Below, piece after piece: positions 1 to 13,254 of a stretch of DNA of 64,000 nucleotides (position 1 is the stretch's first letter; the number at the start of each line of letters is the position of its first letter). The notes under the pieces were generated by a model. The model ran no database searches. It had not been told where the DNA came from and worked only from the letters and a program-made list of their open reading frames with translations. The stretch comes from Kudoa neothunni (lineage: Eukaryota > Cnidaria): the NCBI GenBank assembly GCA_964304625.1, contig OZ199838.1:806001-870000 (forward strand), read 5' to 3'. The position numbers and the translations under genes were made by a program.

Positions 1-147
1 CATTCGACGCAATTCGCAAAATTTTTCTGGATCATCATTATCGTAGATTACAAAGTGTAGAAAATTTTCTTTTTTTATTTTTTCACCCGCATAAATCAAC
101 TCAACCGAATGATCGATTGTATAAGAACCTTTGAAAAGACTGCTCAT
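1..147 (-). CDS. 5' part of an unidentified gene, cut by the window edge
   Basis: An ATG at 147 (minus) opens 49 codons that run off the left edge without a stop. The product begins MSSLFKGSYTIDHSVELIY and continues with a mixed charged and hydrophobic sequence ending near a CELRRM segment. Codon use and base composition differ clearly from the AT-only flank. A CTTTAG acceptor-like signal lies just upstream of the ATG, so the ATG could be in an internal or second exon rather than at the true start. I do not recognise the family. The rest of the gene lies outside the window. Confidence 0.6.
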   Translation of the reverse strand, partial: MSSLFKGSYTIDHSVELIYAGEKIKKENFLHFVIYDNDDPEKFCELRRM

Positions 148-2420
148 ATCTAAAGCAGAAATGTAAGTTATGAAAATAGAACATTTGAAGAATACACAGA
201 AGTAAACCGAAATATTTGGAATATAGTTCCATTGTCTAACACGATAACAATGATAGTTTTGATTTATCAATCTCGTTAACAGTTTGATTAATATTTGTTA
301 ATTGGATTAATAATAAAATAATCCAATATAAATATATTAATTAAATTATTAATATCACCCATGATAAATCGTTCTGATCAGACAATTTCTACAGCTTCTA
401 TGAGTGTGATATTTAAAGTTAAATCATATACTGCCAAATATTTACCTTAAATTAGACATTATTTTGTGATCAATTTATGTTTAACATAAAATATATTATT
501 TTTAATGATAACAATAATATTAATATTTATATATAAACTTTATTTTGACAAGAAAAAAACATTCAGAAAGAATATTTACGTATTTCCAAATATTAACAAA
601 ATATGTAAATTACTTAATCTTAATAATAATGTGAGAGATTTTTTAGCCAATTTTTATATTGTTTATAATCTAACAATAATAGTTGTAAAGATTGTTCTAG
701 TTAATATTCATAACATTATGACTAAAATAGCACAGGTAATCTATTTCGAGATAATAATAGTTTATACATATCTACATAGATAATGATGTAATTTACTACT
801 ACTACTACCACTACTACTACCTTGGGGATTCTAATAAGATCAATTAATGACCTTTAATTACTACTTTTTGGATCCTTCGGGTGCTTTATCAATAGTCATA
901 TTAGTTATATTTATTCTTTAATATTTTCAATTTAATTTATGTTAACATAATTAAAATTATAAGATAAATTAATATTTATTGAAATATAATCTTTTAAAAA
1001 TAATGAAAAATTAAAATATTTAGCAAATCAATTATTAATAATATTTATAGAAAATCAAATAAAATTAAACTACACAATAGAAGAAACAAGAAACCTCCTA
1101 TTACGCACATGTATGTCAATGTGTAAACCAGGAATAGCAATTTCACACACTTTTTAAAAACCTACTTATTTAGAATATTGATTGGTCATTATTTATATAA
1201 TGTTTCTTATAATTTTTTAAACAAAATATTTATAAAAATTATTTAAAAAGTTGCGAAATAAAGTAACGATGAGTCACGTGATTTGCCAATTTCTTGTACT
1301 TCATGTTTATTATTTAGTTAAGTCGATATTTAATGACAAGAAACTTCTATAACTATATCTATTGCCTAATAGTACAATATTACTTTATTATTAATTCTTA
1401 TTTATCATTAATTATTACGAAAGCCACTAAACTAATGACCCAAAAACTGCCTCTGTATCACGTTTAAAATATCTTTTATCCCGACTCTCCATGACATCGT
1501 AGAGATGAAAAATAAAATGATCAAAACCTATAAGTATTTTTATAATCTAAAAATAGAAATTATTTGCATGCAGGGTAATTTCATTCTGTTGATGACGATA
1601 TACATATGAGTGGATTGCGTGGGTATGAAGCAAAAAGATTGTGGTAAACGCCGTCAGAATAGTCAATATGAGAAATTAATTATTCGATGAAAAGGGTTTA
1701 CCTTCATGTGCAATTCGTGGTGGGTTTCGTTATTTCAAAAATAGTTCCAACATTTAAAGATAAAATTTTATTAAATATTTTGCGGGTGCTATTCCTGAAA
1801 CTATTTCAGAGTGAATCAATCAAAACAGAACATTTTTTAAGACACTGAAAATTTTATTTCCAATGTAGACGAAACTGCCTTATTCTATCAATAGCAACGA
1901 GGGGAATATTTCACATAATGTTGAAAAATAGTTTTTTGATGTTAAGGGGTTTACCGAGTTTTAATTACCTTTCAAAAATTATTATATAGTTAACTGACCT
2001 TTTTAAACGCAACTTAATCATTATTAAATGTCAATTTCTTCTGAAATAATTGCGCGCGTACGTGAAATTGGTTCCTTATTGTATTTTACTAAATAGCCTG
2101 TTTTATGTTTAATAATACATTGAAATAACTACATTCAGCTACAAATATTAAATTAATATGATCTAATACAATTTCTAACTTTTAATCGTATAATCGTCTA
2201 ATCTCTAAGTTGAGATAAAATTTCGTTATATTTTAAAAATTAAAAATTTGAAGTTATCTATAGAGATGATCGTTTAATACGGTTTAAATAAATTATTCAC
2301 ATTTTATTTATTAATTTAAAAAATAAATTCCATTGGATTTAATATTTTAAGTGTATCGATTTAAAACTGGATAAAATTCGCAAAGGCATTATAACAATCA
2401 ATCCATTCATTGATATATCA
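148..2420. other. AT-rich intergenic stretch, no gene seen
   Basis: Very AT-rich sequence with short trinucleotide tracts (ACT repeats near 800). An open frame at 505-783 (plus) is composed almost only of I, N, K, Y and L codons and looks like chance. No RNA gene, transposon end or promoter could be supported. Confidence 0.5.
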
Positions 2421-2930
2421 GTGTTATTTGTTAAAAAATTCACCCTTCGACATTCCCAATATGGCATGATCTATTTTCCTGTGAAACACACTGCAGAAAA
2501 TATAAATAAAACCTACACGGACTTTTGTAGTAAATTTCCACTTAACAATCATGATCCAAGAATTTTTTGTGACTCTGCAACAAACAATCTATCAAGTCTA
2601 AGAGAGTTCAACACAATCAGGTGTACTTCTCGTCGCCTTCGCATTATTATATCTCAAGTTATTTTATGTAATAAATTTATGTAAAAATTTTTGCATGTAA
2701 TCACTTTTGAAAAAAAATTTAGAATTAATACCAAAGATCCCTGAATCTTCGAAAAGTCACCAATATGTTTTGAACTTGATAGTGACTCAGAAGATTTTCG
2801 ATCAGAAATTCAACTGTACGCCCAAGAAAAAGTCAACCAGCATCCAATTCAATGTCAGAGAGGGTGTTTTCATATGCTGGAAAAATGTTATCCAAATCTA
2901 GATATAGACTTGATCCAAACACATTAAGAA
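2421..2930 (+). CDS. possible two-exon gene fragment, unidentified
   Basis: From 2421 an open frame of about 66 codons has a more balanced composition than its surroundings and ends at a GT donor (AATCAG|GTGTAC at 2620/2621). Downstream, after AG signals near 2721-2757, two different frames stay open over 2750-2930. One is acidic with several cysteines (around CFELDSDSEDF, then CQRGCFHMLEKC) and stops near 2930. I could not join the two blocks with a unique phase, so the exon structure is unresolved. It could be a short host gene or a relic of one. Confidence 0.3.
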
Positions 2931-3391
2931 AATATATAGTCTACACTAATACTATTAAAAATAAGACATTTTTGGAGTAAAATTAACTCACTCCTCTCCA
3001 TTATGTGTTATTTGTCATGATCTCAAAAACTAACTGAACAGACCTAACTTAGCCACTTAAAATTCACTTCTAATTATTAGACTTATAGAATTAGGGTTTG
3101 AAAGTATTTTTATCATTCTATAAAACGTCTAGATAAATTTGACTATAGCATTACTTAATATAGCGATCATCTGTTTTGTAAATAGAGGTAATTATCTCTG
3201 AAAAAAGAACACTGAGATCAAATTTTTATTTGGTATTAAAATAAGAAATTATGGCATATGAGGTAACATACCTCAAAAAATTTATAGATCAAGATAATGA
3301 TCGTAATTGTTTATATACAATGCGTCATACTTTTTTTCTCAAAATTTTATATTAACTTCATATCTAAGACCATTTTGGTAATTGCAAAGTA

Positions 3392-3600
3392 TGTGGTGAC
3401 ACTTAAAAACGCCCTTTTGCGCATGTTTTTCGAATTTCTATTTTTCACGATTGTCCATAATAAAATAAAAGAATAAGGAGAAAAAAATTAGCCTAAAATA
3501 ACAACCTCAAAATTTTCAGAATTTTTCATCCGAACGCGATCGGATACACGTGTAATCTCCATCTTTTTTTCAACAAACATAGAATTTCTCTCTAATTTGT
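3392..3600 (+). repeat. left inverted arm of the 3.4-4.6 kb element
   Basis: Reads as the reverse complement of 4430-4635 with scattered mismatches. The outer end begins near a GACACTTAAAAACGCCC motif. Confidence 0.75.
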
Positions 3601-4429
3601 TTTGATATCCACTCATAAGTTGGTTATTTATCATATTATCTAGCATATAAACATAAATTTTACAATATCAGATTTATCTATACATGTTTTAATTGGTTAT
3701 AATTATGAATAGTTTAAAAACGAGGACAACCACGTATTCTCAAAATGCATTTTCTTAATTTTCTTAGAACTGTTGAGTTTTTTTTTTAATAATACATCAA
3801 AATTACATTTTAGATAAACATTTAATTTCCATAGGTAAGTAAATTAAGGTTGATTACACGAAGTTATTATTTTATAGGAAATTTTCTTAGGTTTGTGTTT
3901 AGTATAATATTCGATTGACGTAAAAATGTTGTTATTTCAATATATTTATTAGTTTTAGTCATGTATATATATACACCGATAAGAATAATAACCTTAGTTA
4001 ATATATTGTATTTTTGTACTGTAATATTCTTAATTCATATATTTGGGAAATTTTTTTATTACTACATTTTGACATATATAAAAACTTACAAAACAATACA
4101 AATATACCTTAACATTTTTTCCTTAATATTTTCAAATATTACAATTTTAAAAAATTTAGTTTCCGAATTTTAATAATAAAACTTAAATAAATTCTCAATT
4201 TTTAATAAAAAATTTACTTAAAAAAATTATAAACTAAAACTAATTGTAAAACATCAACATATATTTTTAAAAATTTAAAAAGTATTTTCATTATAGAGAA
4301 AAATGAGATTTTTTGGTGAAACACGCCATAAGTTTGTTCTTAAAGTTAGTCCATATCAAATTGTTATATATCAACAGTTAAAAATCTAAATAGTAATAAT
4401 AAATAACTTTGTAGTTAACAACTAAAAAA

Positions 4430-4635
4430 ACGAATAAATTCAATGTTGTTGAAAAAAAGATGGAGATTACACGTGTATCCGATCGCGTTCGGGTGAAAAA
4501 TTCGGAAAATTTTGAAGTTATTATTTTAAGCTAAATTTTTATTCACCTTATTCTTCTATTTTATTATGGACAATCGTGAAAAATAGAAATTCGAAAAACA
4601 TGCGCAAAAGGGAGTTTTTAGGTGTTGCTGTGGCC
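4430..4635 (-). repeat. right inverted arm of the 3.4-4.6 kb element
   Basis: Inverted partner of 3392-3600. It ends with GTGTTGCTGTGGCC; the same end with small changes is seen at 49080-49112. Confidence 0.75.
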
Positions 4636-4644
4636 TATCCATAT

Positions 4645-4850
4645 CTTAACAGTAGTGCGTAATCGTGCGCCGGCGCTATGATCCACAGTCAGCTAATAAG
4701 GTCCCGCCACTTTTAGCTTTGAAGGTCATGGGTTCAGTGCTCGTCTCCGACTTCACATACTTTACCACTATCCTCGCACACGACACTCACAAATGGTTTC
4801 GTTCGTGGTTATAAATATGAAGAAAACTCCGGATTCCCACCCAATTTTTG
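4645..4850 (+). repeat. tRNA-like SINE, copy 1
   Basis: About 200 bp sharing long blocks with 49846-50025: GCGTAATCGTGCGCC, then AATAAGGTCCC, ACTTTTAG, GGTCATGGGTTC, CATACTTTACCACTATCC and ATGGTTTCGTT. The GGGTTC core in this copy, and GGTTCGACCC in the second copy, fit the internal B box of an RNA polymerase III promoter, so a tRNA-derived SINE is likely. This copy follows directly on the inverted-repeat element. No target duplication was resolved. Confidence 0.6.
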
Positions 4851-4859
4851 AGATTTAAA

Positions 4860-6294
4860 TAAATATTTCTACTAAAATTTAATTGAAAAAGGCCGTATTA
4901 TTTAAAAGTAAAGCAAATATAATTAAAATGAATATAATTGATAATAAATTGAATGTTTTGACTTTCTTATTGTTTTTAAACAATAATTATGTCAAAACGA
5001 GACTCTTTATTAACCCAAGATATGCATAAATCATAATTTATGAAGGAACAAATATATACGAATAGTTACGCTTTCGCGGGAGGTTATTTTTTTGCAGTCA
5101 TTTGTTTTTGGTATAAATTTAAAAATCGAATGTGAAAATAAACATTAAACTTATTCTCGAGTGTAAGGTTTTAGTTTTTATAATTTTTGAGTGCCTATTT
5201 ATTCTAATGTGAAATGTAAAAATCTAAAATTATTAAACAAGCAATAAAAAACATGATCTTAAATACTAATTAAAGTATAATTCTTATTCGAATTATAGTT
5301 TACTTAAACAATATGAAACACAATTTTTAAGAATCCAACCGATTCTTAATGAAGATTTTATAATTTGTTGATCAAACATATTGCAGCCTTGATTTGGCAC
5401 GAATCACACATGATATATTTTGAGCTAGATTCTTATTACTCAGGATCGGTTAATTACTTTTAAAAAATGCTTGGCTATAGAATTTTTTCGCTGACTCAAT
5501 GTGTGAGTCATCGACCCCTAGTTACTGTCTCTCCCACCCTTTAGAGGTCCAAGAAGCTGTTTTAAACCAATATATTCACCCAGGTAAATGTATAATTAAA
5601 CAAACAATTTAATAATTTATTTATAAAATTAAATATAGTGTATCTTAAAAAGAAAATTTGTTAACCAACAAAATCTGCCTTCAGAAAATAATTTTCAAAT
5701 TATCTCTATTTCCCTATTCTAAATTAGTCTTATTTTTATACTTCTTTGCTGATTTGTATCATTAATCGTACACTATCTACATCACACCAAAAACGTAATA
5801 TTTTATGCATATATTTTTGTTATTTTGGCTATTTATTTCCTATAATAAATATACATTTGTTTTATTTAATTTATGGCAGAAACAAAACTCAGTTAAAATG
5901 TATTCGGAAATAATAATCTTCGAATAAAATTAAATAAGATCAGTTATCATACATAAAAACGTATCACAATTAATAATAATTCTATTAATTAGTTTTAATT
6001 CTAGATTATTTATAATATATTTTAAAAAGAATCATAAGAATTCCAATTTAAAATTTTTTAAACTACTTTATGCAAAAAATTAACTTTTTTGTATACATAA
6101 TACACTAAAAGCTTGATTACTCCCTTTTTATTACAATATAGAAAATAAGTTAAAAAAATATTTACTCAGAGAGAAAAGATAACGATATACTAATAAATAA
6201 ATATTCTCAATTGCTGCGAAGGGAGTCACAGTATTGAACAACATCTCACTAAATCATTTTAAAAATTCGTTAATGGTTTTGTTAGTAATATTAT
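4860..6294. other. intergenic, 3' flank of gene A
   Basis: AT-rich, with no coding exon, RNA gene or transposon end that I could support. Confidence 0.5.
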
Positions 6295-9098
6295 TTATAG
6301 TTCGGCTTCAAATAGATAGTCGTGGTTTTTCCTTGATGTTATCCATCGTTTGATTGACTTGCGCCAAATTATTAGGGCCAAAACAAGTATCACTACTGGA
6401 ACACACACGCCAATGATGATCCTTTAAAATATTGTTAAAAAAATAAAAACATCCCTTTACTTGATATATAATTTATTACTAAAAATAAAATAAACTTTGG
6501 TCATAAAAAATTATACTACCTATTCCATGGATCTATGCTTTCAGTTGCACCTAAATTAATTTCGGTTTATCAATCGAATAATTAAATGAACTAACCTTGT
6601 TCAATTTTGGCTACTCCAAATTTATTTTTGTCATCATTGTAATAAACTGTCAAGAGATAGCTGTAATTTGTGTTTATGTCCATAATAGAAAAATCCAAGC
6701 ATTTAGGAAGCTCAGAATCACAATCATCCTTATGCGCTTCGTAGCATTTTTTTTCCAGAGGATATTTACCCAAAACTATTTTTCTTAATTCCCAAAGACA
6801 TTTTGACTCGGGATCACCAATTCCTTGAGGAAGAACAGCGATGACTTTGAATAAATTTTTGTAAAGTTGGAATGAAACATTAATAATTTCGGACGCTTTA
6901 TTCGGTCTATCTGGTATTTTAACTAAATAAGTTAAACATAATAAAACAAGGTTGGTCCAAAATTACGTGTTGGAAATATTTTGCATTTCTTTTCAGATAT
7001 TTTTAAGTTAGGTTTCACACAGACAAGATACTCCTTGGTTTGGATGTATTGACCGGTAAACGAATATTCTTCGCATGAGAAAGGAGCATTACAATGTTCC
7101 ACCATCTTGTTTGGTCCTAATTAAACACAATGAGGTCTCTCTTCATAATTTTGAACATATTTGGATACCAGCAGGTGAACAATCGTAAATCAAATTGAAA
7201 TTTCTGAATTCTCTAGCAAAAACTTCATAATGACACAATACATTGGAAGCTTGTTCATAAGGAAAATATCCGGCTATTACAATGCCCTTATTCTTGTGGA
7301 TGTAATTCAATTGCAGAGCTCCATTAACTAATAATGATTATAAATCAATTATTAGAATTTAAATATTAATAAAATACAGTTTAATATCATATCCTCATGT
7401 AGAATATTGAAAACTAACTTTATTTCATAATTTGCTGTAGGAGTGATCCCCGTAATTATACGTTCATCATCACACATATTGGGACAAGAGTTATTCACAC
7501 AGGTTGCTTCATAAAAAAGTTTGCTTCTCATAAGGCTGATATAGTATGTACAAAAGGGGGACATTTTAATCAATCTTGAAAAATTTTTAGGAGGTTTTAT
7601 ATGTATATTTCCTTCCAAAAAGGATATCTTGAACGGCGATGATAGTTCTAAGCCCTCTAAAAATTCACCTTATTCACATAACTGAAAAAAGTTGACAATT
7701 ACTTTGTTTAAAAAATATCTTTTCCTCATACGGCAGAAAATTATTTATATCAGATTGCATTGAGAATATATAAGGGACAGATACAATAAAGGTATCCTCT
7801 AATGTCAAAAGAGAACAAGTATCATCACAAGTTTGTCCAGAGCCACATAATGCTTGATTTAATTTGGTCGGTTTGGGCAAATTTGCTTGATAATATGTAA
7901 TATTGCAAGTTTTGTATTTTACCCCTTCTTTAATGGGTTTAAAGTATGTTAAATTCAAAACAACGCTTGAATTATTAGTAGATGGAAAAAGGGCATTTCC
8001 AAAGGTTGCCAAGTTACTAAATACTTCAATACATTAAATTTTATAGTATTATCGTAAAGTACCATATTTTGTATTCATATATCCAGAATTGTGATTATTG
8101 ATAACATGAAATCTGTTTTTTATCAATATTTGAACGACGGAATATTTATGTTGTAGGTTCAATTGAATATATCGACAAGGACCATAACACTCGCTTGGTT
8201 TGGTCCTTCCACAATGTGTGTTATAGCCTACGGGGTATTCATTTAGCCTAGTCATTGGCCTTATACTGAAATGACAAATATTTGCGGTGAACGCATTGTC
8301 GAATATAACATGATAAGTGTGCTCTCCAGATAAAAAATTATAGTTTACATGATACTGTGGCTTATATATCTCGAAAGTGTCTCGCATATATGAATTAGGA
8401 GAATGATAGAAAAAAGAAGGATAATTGTCACATTTCATTTCGTATGATATCATTGGATTAAATGAAACAATATTGTCTCTATTGGTCATGTCACAAATGC
8501 TTGCAGGAGTGCCTTTGTTACATATTTTTCCACCACAATAAATAGGACATGGAACCGGAGGACAAGTTTTTGTATTGAACTCAAGACCATTATAATCCCC
8601 TTCGATTGTTACTTCTGGGTTATTCAACAGCGCTATATATTTTTTAACTTTTGATTTTAAATTACACTCAGCTTACGGATATGAAGACCAAATACGATTG
8701 GATTATGAAAACTATGTAGGTTTGGCCCGGTAAGTGCCATGATGTAATGGTCTCTTGGAGAGATGTTATAGTATGGTATGTTTACAGCAGTTTTACAAAC
8801 AGATGTGAATATATCTCCTTGCCATGCGTTCCAAAGTCTCTTCCATGTATAATGTTGGGTGCCGAGCCTTTTAGTTACTCTAAGTTTCTTTAGTTTGCAA
8901 TATTTATTTAAATCGTTAGAATCCTTGAGCATGATTTGTACCCTAACATGCTTTTCTTTTTTTATTCTAACAATAGTGTAGGTGAGATTGATAGGTGGTT
9001 CAGCTGAATTAATGCAGTAACAATCATTGCTTAAATCTATATCCAACATAATAAAGTTGATTAAAACCATATAAAATAACTACATAAAAGAATAACAT
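6295..9098 (-). CDS. gene A: cysteine-rich modular type I membrane protein
   Basis: Ten exons join in phase to 788 residues: 9098-9068, 9036-8677, 8632-8063, 8023-7703, 7668-7378, 7327-7169, 7116-6967, 6922-6596, 6550-6520, 6421-6295. All introns are GT-AG, 31 to 98 nt; all are phase 1 except the last (phase 2). The start gives a signal-peptide-like MLFFYVVILY. The ectodomain is a series of modules of about 100 residues, roughly one per exon, each with a Cys followed by aromatic or hydrophobic residues, then a C-x5-9-C-x3-C cluster (CGSGQTCDDTC; CVNNSCPNMC; CGRTKPSECYGPC) and a hydrophobic Y-x-[ILV] strand. The last exon encodes the membrane segment IIIGVCVPVVILVLALIIW and a short basic tail. 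Same family as gene B, same strand. It resembles an extracellular beta-sandwich repeat protein; I cannot name the family. Surface adhesion or recognition is inference. Confidence 0.85.
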
Positions 9099-9636
9099 AA
9101 TGTATGACGCTTTGAGTTGATAGAAGCCCCATTTCGAATCACAATCACAATAATAATCAATAATTCATATTAACAATCTTATTATATCCTTCAGAAATCC
9201 AATAAAGTGTATTTTCTTGATAACATAAAATTAGTAATAATATTATATACTTTTGAAATAATATCCAACTATTTATTTTTATTAAGGTTAAGCTTTAGGA
9301 ATTTTTAGTGAGAGATTGAACCAAAAAATAACGCGATATTGCAATATTGCTTATTTCTTTGGAATTTTAAATATTCAAGAAAATATTTTTATAGGATTAT
9401 CAACTATTCCTTTGATTGTTCCGCCTACTTAATAATAATTATTCAATTAAAATAAGGCACTGGCTATCGACATGAAAGTTTTTATTCCAACCTGGCAAGT
9501 ACACTTGCGTAGAACCTATTTTTAATCATGGAAACTCCTATTAATAGTTGACAAATAAAGTTTATTTTGTATGATCCTCTGTATTTAATTATATCATATC
9601 AATTTGGATATTGTGATGTGTGCTAATAACCACTTC
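9099..9636. other. 5' flank of gene A
   Basis: AT-rich sequence with no recognisable promoter motif beyond generic A/T tracts. No other gene seen. Confidence 0.4.
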
Positions 9637-12600
9637 CTTAACCCTCCAAACGTCTCTGGGATCAATATGATCCCAGGCGGCATTCAGTCGTATTTTAAAC
9701 TAGCTTAGAATTCAAATATAGACTTAAACCTTTGGCTATTTTCCTAAAAAATCTTGTTCCTAATAAATTAAAGGTTCTGAATGTTGTTTGGAAATAAATA
9801 AGTTTTGCAAAAAAAATATTAACATCCCGACTCATTTGGGGTCAATATGACCTTAGTCATTTTTCTCTAAAAACTATTTATTCCTTTCTAAACTATAGAT
9901 TAAATACTTTTAGAAAATTCCATTAATTGAAAATGTAATTTTGTTAAATTAACAGGGAGAAAAACTAAAAAATACTTTCCCGATGTTGACCGATAATTGC
10001 TGATGGGGTAAATTTTTAACGATGAGCGATTTTTTGTCAAATGATGATATTAAGGTTAATGAATGTGATGACGAAATTCAATAATTTAATTTTACATCTG
10101 AATATCATTTGTATAACGATGAAATTACTGAAAATTTCTATATTGATAAAAATGGATATAAATCGTCGTTTGAAAAGCCTAGAATAGCGGAATCCAAAAT
10201 TAATACTCCATTATATCCCAAACAAGTGTCTAATGATATACAAATCGATGAGCTACAGCTGTTTTCTACAATATGATTGATGTTAGCTCAAGCAACAAAT
10301 TTCACATTTACAAGAATATTTTCTCAGATTTATTCTTCTCCAAATTCAAATTTTTGGAACAGTAAGCTGATAGTCTAGTTAAAAATGATATTCTTGATTA
10401 CATTTGTATATCGAGCGCCAGAAAATCGACTCTACGCATTCCTACTTTTGGGATCCAATGGACCCCACATTTTTTAGCTTGAATTATGGATAAAAATGGT
10501 AAAAGTAATTTAGTAAAATATTGGAAAACGTTACAATTATAACACCACCTGTTTTTAACGATGATTACAGAAACATTTAAAAGGTTAAACTAATCATCAA
10601 ATTAAACGAGTTTAGCCTCTTTTTTAATATAACGGGTTTTAATAAAAAATATATATCATTCCTCATTGAATAGATCATAAAAATTGTTCTCTTCGTAATT
10701 AACTTCTTAATAATCACGCCCAATAACACCCGTAATACATATTGCTCCAACATATATAAGATGCGAGATACTTATATTGTTTTGGTTTGTGATATTACAA
10801 AATATCATACCAACAACTTTTGAATTTCTTTCATTACAGATGATTCTACAAACAAAAAATCCTCGCTTTTCTGTCTCGAGATCTCGATCAATAACAGCAT
10901 TATTCACGACAAACTAATTCTATCATGCAATTATAATTTTTATCAACGCTATTTTTGTTTATCTGAACATAATCCTTCGCCAAACCATCTTCAAGCTCTT
11001 CTAGAAACTTTTCTCTTGAATAATTGAAATCATAGAATACAGTCATATAGATAAAATGAATTAACCAAGCTAATACCAACCATAATGAATAATACTGCTA
11101 TCGACCATTGAATCGTTCACTTTCTTCATTCGTTGTAGCAATAATATGATCCACTGTTTACACTCCTCCTTTTTAACAATTATATTCCAGGTTAACAACA
11201 GGTTTTGTTAATCTGTATTTTCAACATTTGTAATGAATTGGAGGTTGTTAGTAATAAAATTGCTCTGCCTTTTATAGGAACATACGAGATTAGTATTAGT
11301 TTTTGATTAACTTCCTAAAGTGGCTAAAAAACAATCTTCGGGGGGGGGGGGGGGTTAAACAAAAATGTACTGAAACTTCCCGATTTGAATTCTTTTTTAG
11401 ATAATTTGTAATATCTCTTTTATTATTTCGTATTATTTCAATCATTCCTCATGTAAGAGTTTTTGAGCAATGGAAACAGAAGTAAAGAAATTTTCACAAA
11501 TGATATTTCTCCCACTTTCCATGAATGATGACACTGGATCTATAATAATATCTCCTCAACATATTCAGACATTTCATTATAATTTTTATCCAAATACAAA
11601 GGAATGTTATGAGTGTACTTGGTCTCGGGATTGGTAAGGAGGAAATACTTAATTCGGTATACTGCCGGCATGGGCGGTATATACATATATAGCGCGGAGA
11701 TAAATTTTCCTTTAAACAAAATAGCTGCTCGTCAATCGTCAATAGTCAAATTCTCCTGGGGTAAAAAAGTTCGGAACGACAATCTTTCCAACCTTTAAAA
11801 ATATTACAAACGGGAAAGAATTTATTCATGATTCCTCAAGCTTCTCTGGTTTTGAATTTTTCTTAATATGTGGCCATTGAAATTTGAATAAACCTGTTTA
11901 ATAGCATAATCTTTCGAAAAATATCCCTTCGATTTCAACACTCCAAAGCAATTTGGATTTTTCTAATTAAGATTTAAAAATGGGAATACAATTATGTATT
12001 CCCAAATTAGCTAATAATCTTGTTTTGAAATGTCTTCAAATAATTCTGATGATTAAAATTGATAATCGTGTTAATGTTTGAAATAACACTTGAGAAAATC
12101 GATTCACCATAAAATATGAGGAACGATTAGCTAAAAAGGTGACTCTGTTTGAAACATAATAAATTGAACCTGGATATTTTGGAAACTATTTCGTTTAAAG
12201 CTATTAGTTATTTGAAGTTTCTCAGAAAACCAAATAACATCATTCTTATCTTCAGAAACATTAGAATGACATAAATATCTAAATTATCAAAAGATATCGT
12301 AAAATTCATACCAAATATTACACTCAGAATCATTTATGTGACTGCGTTTGACTCTCTGGTGATGATCGGTACCTAACGTATGATTGGTTTTTTCAATTTT
12401 TCTCTGTTTTTTCACGGTAAAATTTTATTTAATTCTCAAAACTATTGTAAATTATTTTTCTTTGTTGTTTGATAGAAAAAAATGTGGTGTCTATCAGAAC
12501 CCAAAAGAAGGAATGTGTAAGTATCAAGATTATTTCGTTACCTGAACGTACAAATCAAAATTTTCTGTTACATTTTAATAGAACCAATATCTTTATGAAA

Positions 12601-13254
12601 ATATGTGTGTTCTTAAATCGAATGATGTAATATAAGATTCAATAAGATTAATTCTAACATACATTGGGGTCCAATGGAACCCAACGAAGCTCGGAAGGCC
12701 AAATACAATTAAGTTGATCAAAACGTTGGGACTATGGAGCCTCGTTCTACGTTCTAGTAGGAAAAGATGTTATCTGTTTGACTATGTTCATGACAAAAAA
12801 AATAAAATCATTCGGTTCGAATGGAAAATTACATTGGGAAACCCAGTCAAAACATACCTTCTCAAAATTCTCCAAATAAATCAATTATTACGTTTAAAAA
12901 AATATATTAAATTCTTCATTTTTCGTTATAGATGATTAATTTTTTCAACTCTAAAAATATATCTTATTTTATTTTAATCCAATATTTAAAACTTCATATA
13001 TAAGAATAGTCATACGACTCAAATTAGTCAAATAATAATATATACACACAATTTTTTGATTTCGGCGTTATTCGTACAACCTCGCGGGAGCTATTTTTGG
13101 TCATTACTCCCAAGTTAATGATTAGATTTAAGTTTAGTCCCCATAAAATGTCATAAAATATTTTATTATATCATTATTGGAAAAAAATATCTGGGGTCAT
13201 ATTGACTCCAAAAGAAGGAGAGTGTATTGTCGGTTTTGTGGCGCCGGAAAAATT
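9637..13254. mobile_element. nest of piggyBac-type transposon fossils
   Basis: A TTAACCCTCC end lies at 9637, followed by the palindrome GGGATCAATATGATCCC. Outward-facing ends lie near 12702 (CTCGGAAGG) and 13254 (GCGCCGGAAAAATTAA), the latter closely matching the complement of the left end of the 17766 element. A plus-strand acidic N-terminal region is read at about 10023-10270. Minus-strand pieces of a piggyBac DDE transposase lie at about 11480-11750: a TIDEQL motif, then in other frames YTHNIPLYLDKNYNEMSEYV and a PVSSFMESGRN-like stretch. Coding pieces on both strands and several internal ends show at least two nested copies with many frame breaks. It separates the tandem genes A and B. 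Confidence 0.7.
11340..11354. repeat. G homopolymer, about 15 bases
   Basis: A run of about 15 G between CTTC and TTAAAC, inside the piggyBac nest. It is very unusual in this AT-rich sequence and may be a real repeat or a sequencing or assembly artefact. Confidence 0.7.

Larger units (their letters stand above)
3392..4635. mobile_element. long-terminal-inverted-repeat DNA element (foldback type)
   Basis: About 200 bp at 3392-3600 recurs in inverted orientation at 4430-4635. Shared blocks include the segment starting AAAGATGGAGATTACACGTG at 4458 and its complement near 3565, the CGATCGCGTTCGG block, and the end motif CACCTAAAAAC/CACTTAAAAAC. The roughly 830 bp between the arms is AT-rich with no transposase I can recognise. 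The right half, with its neighbouring internal sequence, is repeated at 48793-49112. A non-autonomous DNA transposon is the simplest reading; the family is unknown. Confidence 0.7.

Noticed and set aside
505-783. 92-codon open frame
   Set aside because: Translation is almost only I, N, K, Y, F and L as expected for random AT-rich sequence; no splice or start context.
3961-4173. 70-codon open frame inside the inverted-repeat element
   Set aside because: Low-complexity hydrophobic translation from TA-rich DNA and no match to a transposase.
6597-6788. 63-codon plus-strand open frame
   Set aside because: Exact shadow of a gene A exon on the minus strand, which has conserved cysteines and splice phase.
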